Source of the DNA: Ensifer sp. Root278
GTDB taxonomy: Bacteria > Pseudomonadota > Alphaproteobacteria > Rhizobiales > Rhizobiaceae
Reading direction: 5' to 3'
Length of the DNA stretch: 64,000 nt
Assembly (NCBI RefSeq): GCF_001429285.1
Contig: NZ_LMJJ01000012.1
Coordinates: 372,530 to 436,529, forward strand
Made by a program: the position numbers and the translations under genes. Each line of letters begins with the position of its first letter. Within the stretch, counting starts at the first letter, position 1. Shown in pieces: positions 27,818 through 37,480 of the stretch. The notes beneath the pieces were generated by a model. The model was not told the origin of the DNA and made no database searches. It was given only the letters and a program-made list of their open reading frames with translations.

Positions 27818-28963
27818 TCAATCCTTCAGAACGACGCCGGCGTCTTCGCCGAAGGAAATCCAGACCTCCTGGTCGTAGCCGAGCGGATCCTCAACCGCGC
27901 GCACCGCATTCAGCGACGACGCCTTGATCACGCGTCCGTCCTTCAGGCGCACGTGGAAGACGGTCATGTCGCCGAGATAACCGATATCCCAGATCTCCCC
28001 CTGGACGGCGTTGACGGGCGCGTGTGCCGGCGGCTGGCGGCTGACACGAATCTTTTCCGGGCGGACGGCGACGGCGGACTTGCCGCCTGTAGCCGGTCTT
28101 TCGGGCGACGCCATGCGGATCGGGAAGCCGTTGGTGCCTTCAAGGCGCACGTAGCCGCCGTCAGCCCCGCCGACCGCTCCTTCGAAAATGTTGACGTCGC
28201 CGATGAAGTCCGCGACGAAACGGGAATTCGGCGCCTCATAGATCTCGGCCGGGGTCGCGACCTGGATGACCTTGCCGTGGCTCATCACCGCAATGCGGTC
28301 GGCCATGGTCATCGCCTCCTCCTGGTCGTGCGTCACGACGACGAAGGTGAGGCCGAGTTCCTGCTGCAGGTCCATCAGTTCGAACTGGGTTTCCTCGCGC
28401 AGCTTCTTGTCGAGCGCGCCGAGCGGCTCGTCGAGGAGCAGCACCTTCGGCCGCTTGGCAAGCGAGCGGGCGAGCGCGACGCGCTGACGCTGGCCGCCGG
28501 AAAGCTGGTGCGGCTTGCGCTGGGAAAACTTTTCGAGCTTCACCAGCTTCAGCATCTGCGCGACGCGCGCAGCGATATCCGCTTTCGGCATGCCGTCCTG
28601 CTTGAGGCCGAAGGCGATGTTGTTCTCGACCGTCATGTGCGGAAAGAGCGCGTAGGACTGGAACATCATGTTGACCGGCCGCCGGTAGGGCGGGATGCCG
28701 GCGAGGCTCTGCCCGTCGAGAATGATCTCACCCGACGTCGGCTGCTCGAAGCCGGCAAGCATGCGCAGGAGCGTCGACTTCCCGCAGCCCGACGCGCCGA
28801 GGAGCGCAAAGAACTCGCGTGTGTAGATATCAAGCGAAAGGTCGTCGACGGCGGTGAAATCGCCGAACCGCTTTGTCACGTTCTTGACGGAAATGAATGG
28901 CTTGGAAGCGGGATCCGCCCAGGGGGCAAAGGACCGCCGAATACTGCCGAGAGACTTCATCAT
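27818..28963 (-). CDS. potG: Putrescine ABC transporter ATPase PotG
   Basis: The ATP-binding subunit that energises putrescine import. In the 381-aa protein the Walker A motif is GASGCGKSTLLRMLAG, the ABC signature is QLSGGQRQRVALARSLAKRP, and Walker B is KVLLLDEPLGALD, with a switch His in FVVVTHDQEEAMT. A C-terminal TOBE-like domain follows (VRPEKIRVSRQPPA onward). The start at 28963 has a GGGGAT upstream. A stable hairpin at 29023-29052 lies between it and potF, so potG-potH-potI may be made in smaller amounts than PotF. Confidence 0.92.
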   Translation of the reverse strand: MMKSLGSIRRSFAPWADPASKPFISVKNVTKRFGDFTAVDDLSLDIYTREFFALLGASGCGKSTLLRMLAGFEQPTSGEIILDGQSLAGIPPYRRPVNMMFQSYALFPHMTVENNIAFGLKQDGMPKADIAARVAQMLKLVKLEKFSQRKPHQLSGGQRQRVALARSLAKRPKVLLLDEPLGALDKKLREETQFELMDLQQELGLTFVVVTHDQEEAMTMADRIAVMSHGKVIQVATPAEIYEAPNSRFVADFIGDVNIFEGAVGGADGGYVRLEGTNGFPIRMASPERPATGGKSAVAVRPEKIRVSRQPPAHAPVNAVQGEIWDIGYLGDMTVFHVRLKDGRVIKASSLNAVRAVEDPLGYDQEVWISFGEDAGVVLKD

Positions 28964-29022
28964 CTATCCCCGAATGATACAGCCGATTGGGCGCTCTTGT
29001 TTTCCCCGGCGCCCATTAAGAA

Positions 29023-29052
29023 AATTGCCCGGATTTTGAGGTCCGGGCAATT
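29023..29052 (-). promoter_or_regulatory. Intercistronic hairpin between potF and potG
   Basis: An 11-bp perfect stem (AATTGCCCGGA with TCCGGGCAATT) with an 8-base loop lies 12 bases after the potF stop. On the minus strand the 3' arm is followed by TTCTT, so it could act as a partial terminator or as an mRNA-stabilising element that keeps PotF more abundant than the membrane subunits. Such hairpins are common after binding-protein genes. Confidence 0.75.
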
Positions 29053-29064
29053 CGTTTTCCGCTC

Positions 29065-30159
29065 TTACTGGCCGGTTACGACCTTTGTCCAGAGTCGGGT
29101 CAATACCCTCTGTTCCTTCGCCTCGAAGGGCGTCACCGTGAACAGTTTCTGCATCACCTCTTCCGACGGATAGATGGCGGTATCTTCCAGAACGGCCTTG
29201 TCGAGGAACTGCTGCGAGGCCTTGTTGCCGTTGGCGTAGAAGACGTAGTTCGATGCCTTGGCGACGACTTCCGGCTTCATCATGTAGTTGAGGAAGGCAT
29301 GGGCTTCCTCGACGTGCTGCGCATCGGCAGGGATCGCGAACATGTCGAACCACATCTGCGCACCCTGCGACGGGATCGCATAGTCGACGGTCACGCCGGC
29401 CTTCGCTTCGGCCGCGCGGTCACGGGCCTGGAAGACGTCGCCGGAGAAACCGACCGCAAGGCAGATGTCGCCGTTGGCGAGCGCGTTGATGTATTCCGAG
29501 GAATGGAACTTGCGCACGTTGGGACGGATGCTTGCCAGGAGTTCGGCCGCCTTTTCCAGATCGGCAGCATCGTGGCTATCCGGATTGAGGCCGAGATAGG
29601 CAAGCGCCGACGGCATGACGTCGGTCGGGGAATCGAGGATGTGGATGCCGCAATCCTTGAACTTCGCCGCCAGTTCCGGCTTGAAGATCACGTCCCAGTT
29701 GGGCTTCTCGTCCGTGCCCAGGATCGCCTTCATCTTGTCGACATTGTAGCCGATGCCGGTGGTGCCCCACATGTAGTCGACGGCGTATTCGTTGCCCGGA
29801 TCGTACTTCGCCGTACGCTCCATGATCACGTCCCACATATTGGAAAGGTTCGGCAGCTTCGACTTGTCGAGCTTCTGGAACACGCCGGCGGCGATCTGCC
29901 GCTGCAGGAAGGTTGCCGTCGGCACGACCACGTCGTAACCCGAACCGCCCGCGAGCAGCTTCGTCTCCAGGATCTCGTTGGAATCGAAGACGTCATAGAC
30001 GACCTTGATACCGGTCTCCTTGGTGAAGTCTTCCAGAATGCTGCTGTCGATGTAATCCGACCAGTTGTAGACGTTGACCACGCGCTCCTGCGCCGAGGCC
30101 AGCATGGTCGAACCGGCCAGTACGGCTGCCGCCAGGGTTGTGACGATGAGCTTGGACAT
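29065..30159 (-). CDS. potF: Putrescine-binding periplasmic protein PotF
   Basis: The periplasmic receptor of the putrescine importer. The 364-aa protein has a signal peptide (MSKLIVTTLAAAVLAGSTMLA then SAQ) and starts its mature part with RVVNVYNWSDYIDSSILEDF, the standard PotD/PotF opening. Further family markers are DVVVPTATFLQRQIAAGVFQ, YAVDYMWGTTGIGYN and PSQGAQMWFDMFAIPADAQH. The frame is open to 30207, but GGGGAG at a spacing of 4 places the start at ATG 30159. It heads the operon with potG, potH and potI. Ligand specificity (putrescine rather than spermidine) is inferred from similarity only. Confidence 0.92.
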   Translation of the reverse strand: MSKLIVTTLAAAVLAGSTMLASAQERVVNVYNWSDYIDSSILEDFTKETGIKVVYDVFDSNEILETKLLAGGSGYDVVVPTATFLQRQIAAGVFQKLDKSKLPNLSNMWDVIMERTAKYDPGNEYAVDYMWGTTGIGYNVDKMKAILGTDEKPNWDVIFKPELAAKFKDCGIHILDSPTDVMPSALAYLGLNPDSHDAADLEKAAELLASIRPNVRKFHSSEYINALANGDICLAVGFSGDVFQARDRAAEAKAGVTVDYAIPSQGAQMWFDMFAIPADAQHVEEAHAFLNYMMKPEVVAKASNYVFYANGNKASQQFLDKAVLEDTAIYPSEEVMQKLFTVTPFEAKEQRVLTRLWTKVVTGQ

Positions 30160-30493
30160 ACAACTCCCCTTTTGATTTTTCGTATCGGGCCCGGCATGCC
30201 GGGACACCGTCCAATCCGCTTCGCTCAGGCCGGAGGTTAGGCATGTTTCTCGATAACCTCAAGCGCTTTCGTGCCAACAAAAAGGCGCCGCCGTATCGGT
30301 CGGTGTTTTTCACAAGCCAAGGAAAAACGGGCACTTATGGCAAGCCGCCGGGCGGCTGCTTAAACCGGGCGTCACCGCTCGCCGCAGTTAACCATGTCGA
30401 TGCTCGACATGTACGGACCGACGTTTACAATTGATTAACCATGATCACCGTGCGATTTTCTCGCCGGTTGTGTATCAAGGCTTGGGTATTGCG
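30160..30493. other. Divergent promoter region of potF and the desaturase gene
   Basis: About 330 bases. It must contain the potF promoter (minus) and the desaturase promoter (plus). A 63-codon plus frame at 30243-30434 has a GGAGG at a reasonable distance before its ATG. Its composition and lack of any recognisable feature make it doubtful, so I do not call it as a gene. No riboswitch-like fold was recognised. Confidence 0.4.
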
Positions 30494-31477
30494 ATGGGCG
30501 AGAAGATCGTTGGCGAGAAGGCCACAGGCGGGCGGAACCGCAGGATCGACCCCAAGGAATTGAAACGCCTTTCGGTGCTCGAGCCGCACAAGGCGCTGGG
30601 CGCAATCGCTTTCGATTGGGCGATGATCGCAGCGGCGATCGCCGTCAGCGAATATGCCGGCAGTCCGCTGGTCTATCTGCTCGCCGTTGTGCTGATCGCC
30701 GGACGCATGCATGCGCTCGGCTGCATGATCCACGAGGCGGCGCATTACCGCATCATCCGCAACAGAAAACTCAGCGACTGGATGAGCGATCTCGTGCTCG
30801 CCTGGCCGGTGCTTGCCACCGTCGACGGCTATCGCCAGAACCATCTCGCGCACCACCAGCATGCCAATACCGACGAGGATCCGGACTGGACGGCGAAGCT
30901 CGGCATGCCGCAATTCACCTTCCCGCAGAAGCTTGCTCGCGGCATAACACAGGTGCTTGGCTACCTCGTTGCGGTCAATTCGCTGCGCGACATGCTGCAC
31001 ATGGCCAAACGCATGGGAAACAACGACCGCTCGACGCTTCAATACAAGCTGCTGCGCATCGGCTTCTATGTGGCCGCCGCGGCGATCTTCACGCTGCTCG
31101 GCATCTGGCGGGAAGTGGCGCTCTACTGGGTGGTGCCGTTCCTCACTTTCTTCTGCCTGTTCCTTTATATACGCAGCGTCGCCGAGCACTTTGGCAGCAT
31201 GGACTATAGCGACGAACTCACGAGTTCACGCACGGTCTATCCGCATGCCTGGGAGAAGCTGTTCTTCGCCCCCCACAACATCAACTATCACCTCGAGCAC
31301 CACCTCTATCCGGGCGTGCCGTTCTACAACCTGCCGGAGTTGCACGCGATCCTGATGCGCAACAAGGCCTATGCGGACAAGGCGCATATCACCCGCGGCT
31401 ATACGACGGGCCTTCCGGCGGAATGCTTCGCGCCGGATGCACCGCTGCTGCCGAACCAGCATCCCGTCAGCTATTGA
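30494..31477 (+). CDS. Fatty acid desaturase (membrane di-iron)
   Basis: An integral membrane desaturase or hydroxylase of about 327 aa. Three histidine boxes that bind the di-iron centre are visible: HEAAH (near residues 80-84), HLAHHQH (near 117-123) and HLEHH near the C-terminus (NINYHLEHHLYPGVPFYNLP). Four hydrophobic segments surround them. It would act on membrane lipid acyl chains or a related lipid; the substrate is unknown. The start is uncertain: the frame begins with TTG at 30431, but ATG at 30494 (MGEKIVGEKA) is more natural. Its last 7 bases overlap the end of the convergent regulator gene at 31471. Confidence 0.85.
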   Translation: MGEKIVGEKATGGRNRRIDPKELKRLSVLEPHKALGAIAFDWAMIAAAIAVSEYAGSPLVYLLAVVLIAGRMHALGCMIHEAAHYRIIRNRKLSDWMSDLVLAWPVLATVDGYRQNHLAHHQHANTDEDPDWTAKLGMPQFTFPQKLARGITQVLGYLVAVNSLRDMLHMAKRMGNNDRSTLQYKLLRIGFYVAAAAIFTLLGIWREVALYWVVPFLTFFCLFLYIRSVAEHFGSMDYSDELTSSRTVYPHAWEKLFFAPHNINYHLEHHLYPGVPFYNLPELHAILMRNKAYADKAHITRGYTTGLPAECFAPDAPLLPNQHPVSY

Positions 31478-32880
31478 AAATCGAAAACGCTGAGCCCGGT
31501 CGCCATCTCATCGAGCCCCAGCGGCCGCGTGACCGGCGGCTCGGCGCGTGCCAGACAGCCCTGCCGTTCACAGAGCCGGCAGGCGGCACCAATCGCGACC
31601 GCCGGCGGCATCCCCGCACCGTAGACCACCTCATCAGCGAAGGACGCTTCGCAACCGAGGAGTAAGGCCGTGCGCCGAACCCGCTCCTGAAACGCCGCCT
31701 GCGGGCCATCCAGCGTGCGCGCCACTGTCAGAAATGCAGCGCCATCGGGCATTTCGACACGATCGACCAGAACCTGGCCCGGCACCGAGAAGGCGGCGTG
31801 GATATTGAGCTTCGGACAGCCGCCGCCGAATTTCGCCTGCGGGAAGCCTGAAGCGCCGGCCCGCCGCAAGCGGTGGCCGGCATTGTCGATCTCCATCAGA
31901 AAGAAGGGCACGCCTTGTGCGCCCGGCCGCTGCAGCATGGTCAGCCGATTGGCGGCCTGCTCGAAGGAGACCTGAAAGCGCGCACGCAGAACGTCGACAT
32001 CATACTTCGCGCGCTGCGCGGCGGCGAGGAAGGCGGCATAGGGCATCATCAGCGCATGCGCGCCATAGCGCGCAAGCTCGAAACGGGCGATGCGTCGCGC
32101 CTCCGCCGTCGAGAAACGCAAAGGCTCGAGTTCGGCGATGATCGCCTCATGGCAGGCGATCGATACGGCCTCCATGGCGATCTCGCGGAGCTGGTCATAC
32201 GGCGATAGCCGCTCGGAGATGAAGAGGCGCATGGAATGCCGGTCGAAACGGCGGCGCAGATTGGGCATGGCATGCACCGGCAGGCTGCGCACCACCAGGC
32301 CGTGCTCCTTTTTCAGCCAATTCTTGAGTGCACCCACGAGATCATCGCCCGGCGACAGTGCCTCATGAAAGGCTTCCGCCGCTGCCTCGATTGCAGCAAA
32401 ATGATTGGGCCGCGCCTCGAAGGTTTCGCGCACCTCGTCCATCGGCAGCCGCGTGCCCGAAAGCGCCTCCATATGCCCCTGCCCCGCCAGCAGGTCGGCG
32501 AGGTCCTTCAGGCGCGCCGCCTGCTCGCGATAGGCGCGATAGAGCTTGACGACACCGCCGGCGGCATTGGGGGCGGCTTCCGCCACCTCGATCAGCTCCT
32601 GCTCTCCGGGCAGTTCGGCTGACAACAGCGGATCGGCAAAAACCTCGCGCAATTGCGTGAGGCTGCCACCGGTTTCTCCCTGCAGCTCGTCGAGATCGAC
32701 CTTGTAGACCGACGCGAGTTTCAAAAGCAGCTGAACCGTCAACGGCCGCTGATTGCGCTCGATCAGATTAAGGTAGGACGGCGAGATACCGAGGGCCTCG
32801 GCCATGGCCGTCTGCGTCAGCGAGAGACCGTTGCGAATACGCCTGACCCGCGGACCGGCGAAGATCTTGTTCTCGGCCAT
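31471..32880 (-). CDS. Short-chain fatty acyl-responsive regulator, ScfR/RamB type
   Basis: A 469-aa transcription factor. An XRE helix-turn-helix at residues about 8-65 (VRRIRNGLSLTQTAMAEALG then ISPSYLNLIERNQRPL) is followed by an ImmA/IrrE-like (M78) region and a C-terminal DUF2083 domain with several conserved cysteines (ACRLCERQGCLARAEPP). This architecture is that of RamB in actinobacteria and ScfR regulators in rhizobia, which control glyoxylate and propionate genes. It is divergent from aceA across a 228-base region rich in TTTACAA motifs, so it most likely controls aceA and itself. The effector is unproven. Confidence 0.88.
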   Translation of the reverse strand: MAENKIFAGPRVRRIRNGLSLTQTAMAEALGISPSYLNLIERNQRPLTVQLLLKLASVYKVDLDELQGETGGSLTQLREVFADPLLSAELPGEQELIEVAEAAPNAAGGVVKLYRAYREQAARLKDLADLLAGQGHMEALSGTRLPMDEVRETFEARPNHFAAIEAAAEAFHEALSPGDDLVGALKNWLKKEHGLVVRSLPVHAMPNLRRRFDRHSMRLFISERLSPYDQLREIAMEAVSIACHEAIIAELEPLRFSTAEARRIARFELARYGAHALMMPYAAFLAAAQRAKYDVDVLRARFQVSFEQAANRLTMLQRPGAQGVPFFLMEIDNAGHRLRRAGASGFPQAKFGGGCPKLNIHAAFSVPGQVLVDRVEMPDGAAFLTVARTLDGPQAAFQERVRRTALLLGCEASFADEVVYGAGMPPAVAIGAACRLCERQGCLARAEPPVTRPLGLDEMATGLSVFDFQ

Positions 32881-32933
32881 TTGTAACTACCTTTACAATC
32901 TGCAACGAGCGCGACACTTTACACTTTTTACAA
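32880..32933. promoter_or_regulatory. Cluster of TTTACAA-type motifs between the ScfR-type gene and aceA
   Basis: TTTGTAA at 32880-32886 (beginning at the last base of the ATG) and TTTACAA at 32892-32898 form an inverted pair, and a further TTTACAA lies at 32927-32933. The spacing and symmetry suggest operator half-sites for the adjacent XRE regulator, overlapping its own ribosome binding site region. This is inferred from position and repetition only. Confidence 0.4.
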
Positions 32934-33108
32934 ATTTACTTCGCGCTTCTGTCAAAGGCAAGACAAGATAACCCTTTTGACCGCGCCATTTCATTGTTTC
33001 CAATGGCCGAATATCGCAGCGCAATGTAAAACCTGTCACATGAACTCGAAACACAAAGCGCCGTGCGACGAAAGTCGAATGGATGTCTGATTTTGACAGG
33101 AGGATGCA

Positions 33109-34398
<1,290 letters not shown>

Positions 34399-34532
34399 AA
34401 GCCCGGCGGGAGCGCGGCAATCCCTGCCCGCTGCGCTCCTGCCGATCCTCATAAATCAGAGCGGGACACGGACGGAAACCGCAGACACGCCTCCGCATCC
34501 CACTCTAGCCTCGAACCTCAAGGAGAAGTCCA

Positions 34533-34772
34533 ATGACAGTCCAGACACGCGTCAAGGAACGGGCCGAGGAACAGTCTTCGGCGATGACCCCGGACCAGCA
34601 GGCAGCGATCCGCATGGTCGCCAACGACCTGCACCGCCTCAACCAGTCCGTTATGAAGGCCGTGGATGCCGGCGTTTCGGTCGAGCTCGTTCGCTCGGCC
34701 CGCCACCACGGCGGTGAAGGCAACTGGGGCGACCTCCTGATCCCGGTCATCGTGACCCAGGGCAGGCCATGA
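34533..34772 (+). CDS. Small hypothetical protein (79 aa)
   Basis: A soluble 79-aa protein starting at ATG 34533 with AAGGAGAAGTCC in front. Features seen: an N-terminal helix (TVQTRVKERAEEQSSAMTPD) and a helix with DLHRLNQSVMKAVDAGVSVE, then VRSARHHGGEGNWGDLLIPV. I do not recognise a family with known function. It follows aceA by 134 bases on the same strand and is followed by a clear terminator, so it may be transcribed together with aceA. Confidence 0.65.
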   Translation: MTVQTRVKERAEEQSSAMTPDQQAAIRMVANDLHRLNQSVMKAVDAGVSVELVRSARHHGGEGNWGDLLIPVIVTQGRP

Positions 34773-34911
34773 CACTCGCGGCGATGACGCTTGCGATGGC
34801 TTTGCTTTCATCCGTCTCGCTTCGTCCGCTCGCCGCATCTTTCGTCCGAAGCGCAATTTATCGTTGAACAACATTGAAACTGTAGCGCGAGATCTCGGCG
34901 CACAAGATCAG

Positions 34912-34937
34912 AAAGGCCGGCAGCGATGCCGGCCTTT
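34912..34937 (+). terminator. Hairpin terminator after the aceA region
   Basis: An 11-bp perfect stem (AAAGGCCGGCA with TGCCGGCCTTT) has a GCGA loop. Symmetric A/T ends mean it could work in both directions. It lies 140 bases after the 79-aa gene and before the LuxR gene. Confidence 0.75.
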
Positions 34938-35053
34938 CCGTGCTCGCGGTGATCGTTCACGACGCAACGATCACCGGCAACCCACTATTTCAGGTTGATC
35001 GAACCTCCCGCTCCTGCCTATATTAGCCAAACCTACCTTAGGCAGAGGTGCGC

Positions 35054-36163
35054 ATGCATCGATCGACGAGAGCTGCCGATACGGCCGAACTGACGGAGTT
35101 GATCTACGGCGCCGCATTTGGTGACTGCAGCTGGCAGGACTTTCTTGATCGACTGACCACGACGATGCCCGGCGGGCGCTCGGCGCTCCATTACCACGAT
35201 CTCACATCGCCGGCGTCATGCGTGCCCTATGTCTCCGGCTTTACGCCGGAAGCCATCGACCAGTTCAACAGCCACTTCGCGGCGATCAATCCCTGGATAC
35301 CGAAGTCGGTCCTCGTGCCCGTCGGCCGCGGTCTCGCCGGCGAGCATATCGTCTCGCGCGCGGATTTGCTGAAATCGGAATTCTACAACGACTGGCTGAA
35401 GGGCCAGACCGGCTGCGAGACCACGGTGGGCGTCACCATCGTGCGCAGCGCGACGCGCACATTGCTCGTATCGACCTGTACATCGTCCACGGACGAGGAA
35501 CTCAACCGGCAGGCGGCCGATCAATATACCCTTCTTGCCCCTCATCTGAAACGCGCCTTCGATTTCCTGCGCCGACGGGACCTGATGATGGCCGAGCAGC
35601 ATGAGGGCCAGACGCTTCTCGATACGATCGGCGTCGGCGTCATTTATGTCGGCGACAATCTTCGCATCCGCTCGATGAACGTCAACGCCGAACGCATGGC
35701 GGCGAAGGGTTCTCCGTTTCGCGTCACGATCGGCGGACGCTTGTTCATGGACGAACCGGAAGCCAACGCGGCACTGGAGCTTCTGGCCTCACCGGTCGGC
35801 ACTCCCGCACAGCCGCAGGTTCGCATCGTCAGGACCGCGGAGAATGGCGCCTTTCGGATCACGCTCGTCCGGCGAAGCGCCAGTATCTTCACCGAACTCC
35901 TCGATGGCCCCACCGTCGCGGTGCTGGTCGAGCCGGCGTCCTCGCTGGTTTTTGACCAACGCCTCACCCACCTGAAAGACAGCTACGGCCTCACGCCGGC
36001 CGAAATCCGCATCGCGTCAGGCGTCGTTGCCGGCCTGACGCTGAAGGAAATGTCGCATGCCAACGGCGTCAGCTACGAGACGACCCGTACGCAGCTTAAA
36101 AGCATCTATTCCAAGACCCGGGTCAATTCTCAGGCCGCCCTGGTCAAGCTCCTGATGCGCTGA
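35054..36163 (+). CDS. LuxR-family transcriptional regulator
   Basis: A 369-aa regulator with a C-terminal LuxR/GerE helix-turn-helix (about residues 305-365: YGLTPAEIRIASGVVAGLTL then KEMSHANGVSYETTRTQLKS). The N-terminal 300 residues do not match a known autoinducer-binding domain; a PAS-like segment lies near 185-290 (LDTIGVGVIYVGDNLRIRSM). Its signal is therefore unknown. The frame starts with GTG at 35048, but ATG at 35054 with GAGG five bases upstream is the likely start. It is monocistronic and convergent with the LysR gene at 36222. Confidence 0.85.
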   Translation: MHRSTRAADTAELTELIYGAAFGDCSWQDFLDRLTTTMPGGRSALHYHDLTSPASCVPYVSGFTPEAIDQFNSHFAAINPWIPKSVLVPVGRGLAGEHIVSRADLLKSEFYNDWLKGQTGCETTVGVTIVRSATRTLLVSTCTSSTDEELNRQAADQYTLLAPHLKRAFDFLRRRDLMMAEQHEGQTLLDTIGVGVIYVGDNLRIRSMNVNAERMAAKGSPFRVTIGGRLFMDEPEANAALELLASPVGTPAQPQVRIVRTAENGAFRITLVRRSASIFTELLDGPTVAVLVEPASSLVFDQRLTHLKDSYGLTPAEIRIASGVVAGLTLKEMSHANGVSYETTRTQLKSIYSKTRVNSQAALVKLLMR

Positions 36164-36221
36164 CCGAAGGCGCCAGAACCCACGACCCGTCGTTCTGGAT
36201 GCGGGCCGGTCGCGCGCATGC

Positions 36222-37091
36222 TCAGCCGCGACGCGGCCGTTTTCCGGCAAAGACGTCAGCATGGCTACGCAACAGCTTCGTCATGCGATCGACCACCGTG
36301 CGGATTTCCTTTCGGTGCCGATCCTCGTTGTTCATCACGATCCATTGCCGATGCCTGAGCGCCGGGATTTCGTCACCCGCCCGCTCCAGCATCGGATCGA
36401 GATCGCCGACGAAACAGGGAAGCACGGCGCACCCGGCGCCGGCACGGGCGAGATCCAGGAGCGAACGCGGCCGTGTGATCGTCGCGACGATCCTGCCCTC
36501 TGCCTGCTGGTGAGGCCAGCGAAGATAGGCCGAGATCGCCTCCTCTTCGCCCACGGCCACCCACCGACTGTTGGCAGCTGACGCTGCGTTCTTCTGGCGA
36601 TAGGCGGCGTAGGCGACGTCACCGATCAGGCTCGCCGCCAGATAGCTTTCCTCGGGCTCGAAAGCACGGATGCCGATATCGGTCTCACGATAGGCGAGGC
36701 TTGCGCGTGTCTCGCCAACCGTTATCGCCAGGCTGAAACCATCCCTCTCGCTGCAAAGTGCCGGGAAATTCTCGGCAAGAAGCCAGGCATTCCAGGTGCC
36801 GACGGTGATGCGGACTGTCGCGCCTTCACCCTCGCGCCGCCAGCTTTCGACCAGGCGCGCCGCCGTCTCCATCTCCTGAAGCTGCTCGAAAAGAAGCTCA
36901 CCGTCGCCAGTGAGCTGATAGCCGGTCTGGCTGCGCAGGAATAGGGCGCGGCCCGTCCGCTCCTCGAGCTCCAGCATCCGCCGCCCGACCGTGGCCGGGC
37001 TCGAACCGAGCGCCTGTGCCGCGCCGGTCAGGCCCCCGGTGCGCGCCACGCTCATGAAACAGCGGTAGATATCCCAATCCAGGTTTTTCAT
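36222..37091 (-). CDS. LysR-family transcriptional regulator
   Basis: A 289-aa LysR-type regulator. The N-terminal helix-turn-helix is MKNLDWDIYRCFMSVARTGG then LTGAAQALGSSPATVGRRML, followed by the effector domain (VRITVGTWNAWLLAENFPAL onward). The start at ATG 37091 has no strong ribosome binding site. It is divergent from a 67-aa gene (37181), a natural target candidate; nothing in the sequence indicates the effector. Confidence 0.88.
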   Translation of the reverse strand: MKNLDWDIYRCFMSVARTGGLTGAAQALGSSPATVGRRMLELEERTGRALFLRSQTGYQLTGDGELLFEQLQEMETAARLVESWRREGEGATVRITVGTWNAWLLAENFPALCSERDGFSLAITVGETRASLAYRETDIGIRAFEPEESYLAASLIGDVAYAAYRQKNAASAANSRWVAVGEEEAISAYLRWPHQQAEGRIVATITRPRSLLDLARAGAGCAVLPCFVGDLDPMLERAGDEIPALRHRQWIVMNNEDRHRKEIRTVVDRMTKLLRSHADVFAGKRPRRG

Positions 37092-37180
37092 TACTGAAAA
37101 ATATAGCGCGATATCCGGTGTATGTAAAACTGCTTTGGATGCATAAAAGACGTGATGCCCACCAAGTGAGGAGCATCACC

Positions 37181-37384
37181 ATGGAAATGATGGCAATGGT
37201 CTATATCGCCGACATGGCCTTGAAGAACCGGCGTTGGGACGAAGACTTCGATCCGAAGCCGCCGGGATATCTTCGGCGCCTCTTTAACGCCCTGTCCGTC
37301 AGGATTGCCCAGCGGCGCATGAGGCGCCTTGACGCTGAAGAAAAGAGCACCGCGGAGCCCTGCGGCCACGCGGTGCAATGTTAG
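37181..37384 (+). CDS. Small hypothetical protein (67 aa), basic
   Basis: Starts at ATG 37181 preceded by GAGGAGC at a spacing of 6; the frame itself opens further upstream at 37118. The product begins MEMMAMVYIADMALKNRRWD and has a basic helical middle (YLRRLFNALSVRIAQRRMRR) and a C-terminal CGHAVQC. It has no clear membrane segment. Divergent from the LysR gene, and possibly its target. No function recognised. Confidence 0.55.
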   Translation: MEMMAMVYIADMALKNRRWDEDFDPKPPGYLRRLFNALSVRIAQRRMRRLDAEEKSTAEPCGHAVQC

Positions 37385-37480
37385 CCCCTGCCCTTGTTAT
37401 GTCGCACGGCGATACCGGTTTGCCGTGCCTTCGCCTGAAGGCGGAACGTCCGCCGTCAGCGAATTCGATTGCCGGCCGCC

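Noticed and set aside
30243-30434. 63-codon plus frame with a possible GGAGG before its ATG
   Set aside because: It lies in the potF upstream region and has no recognisable protein features; chance is a sufficient explanation.
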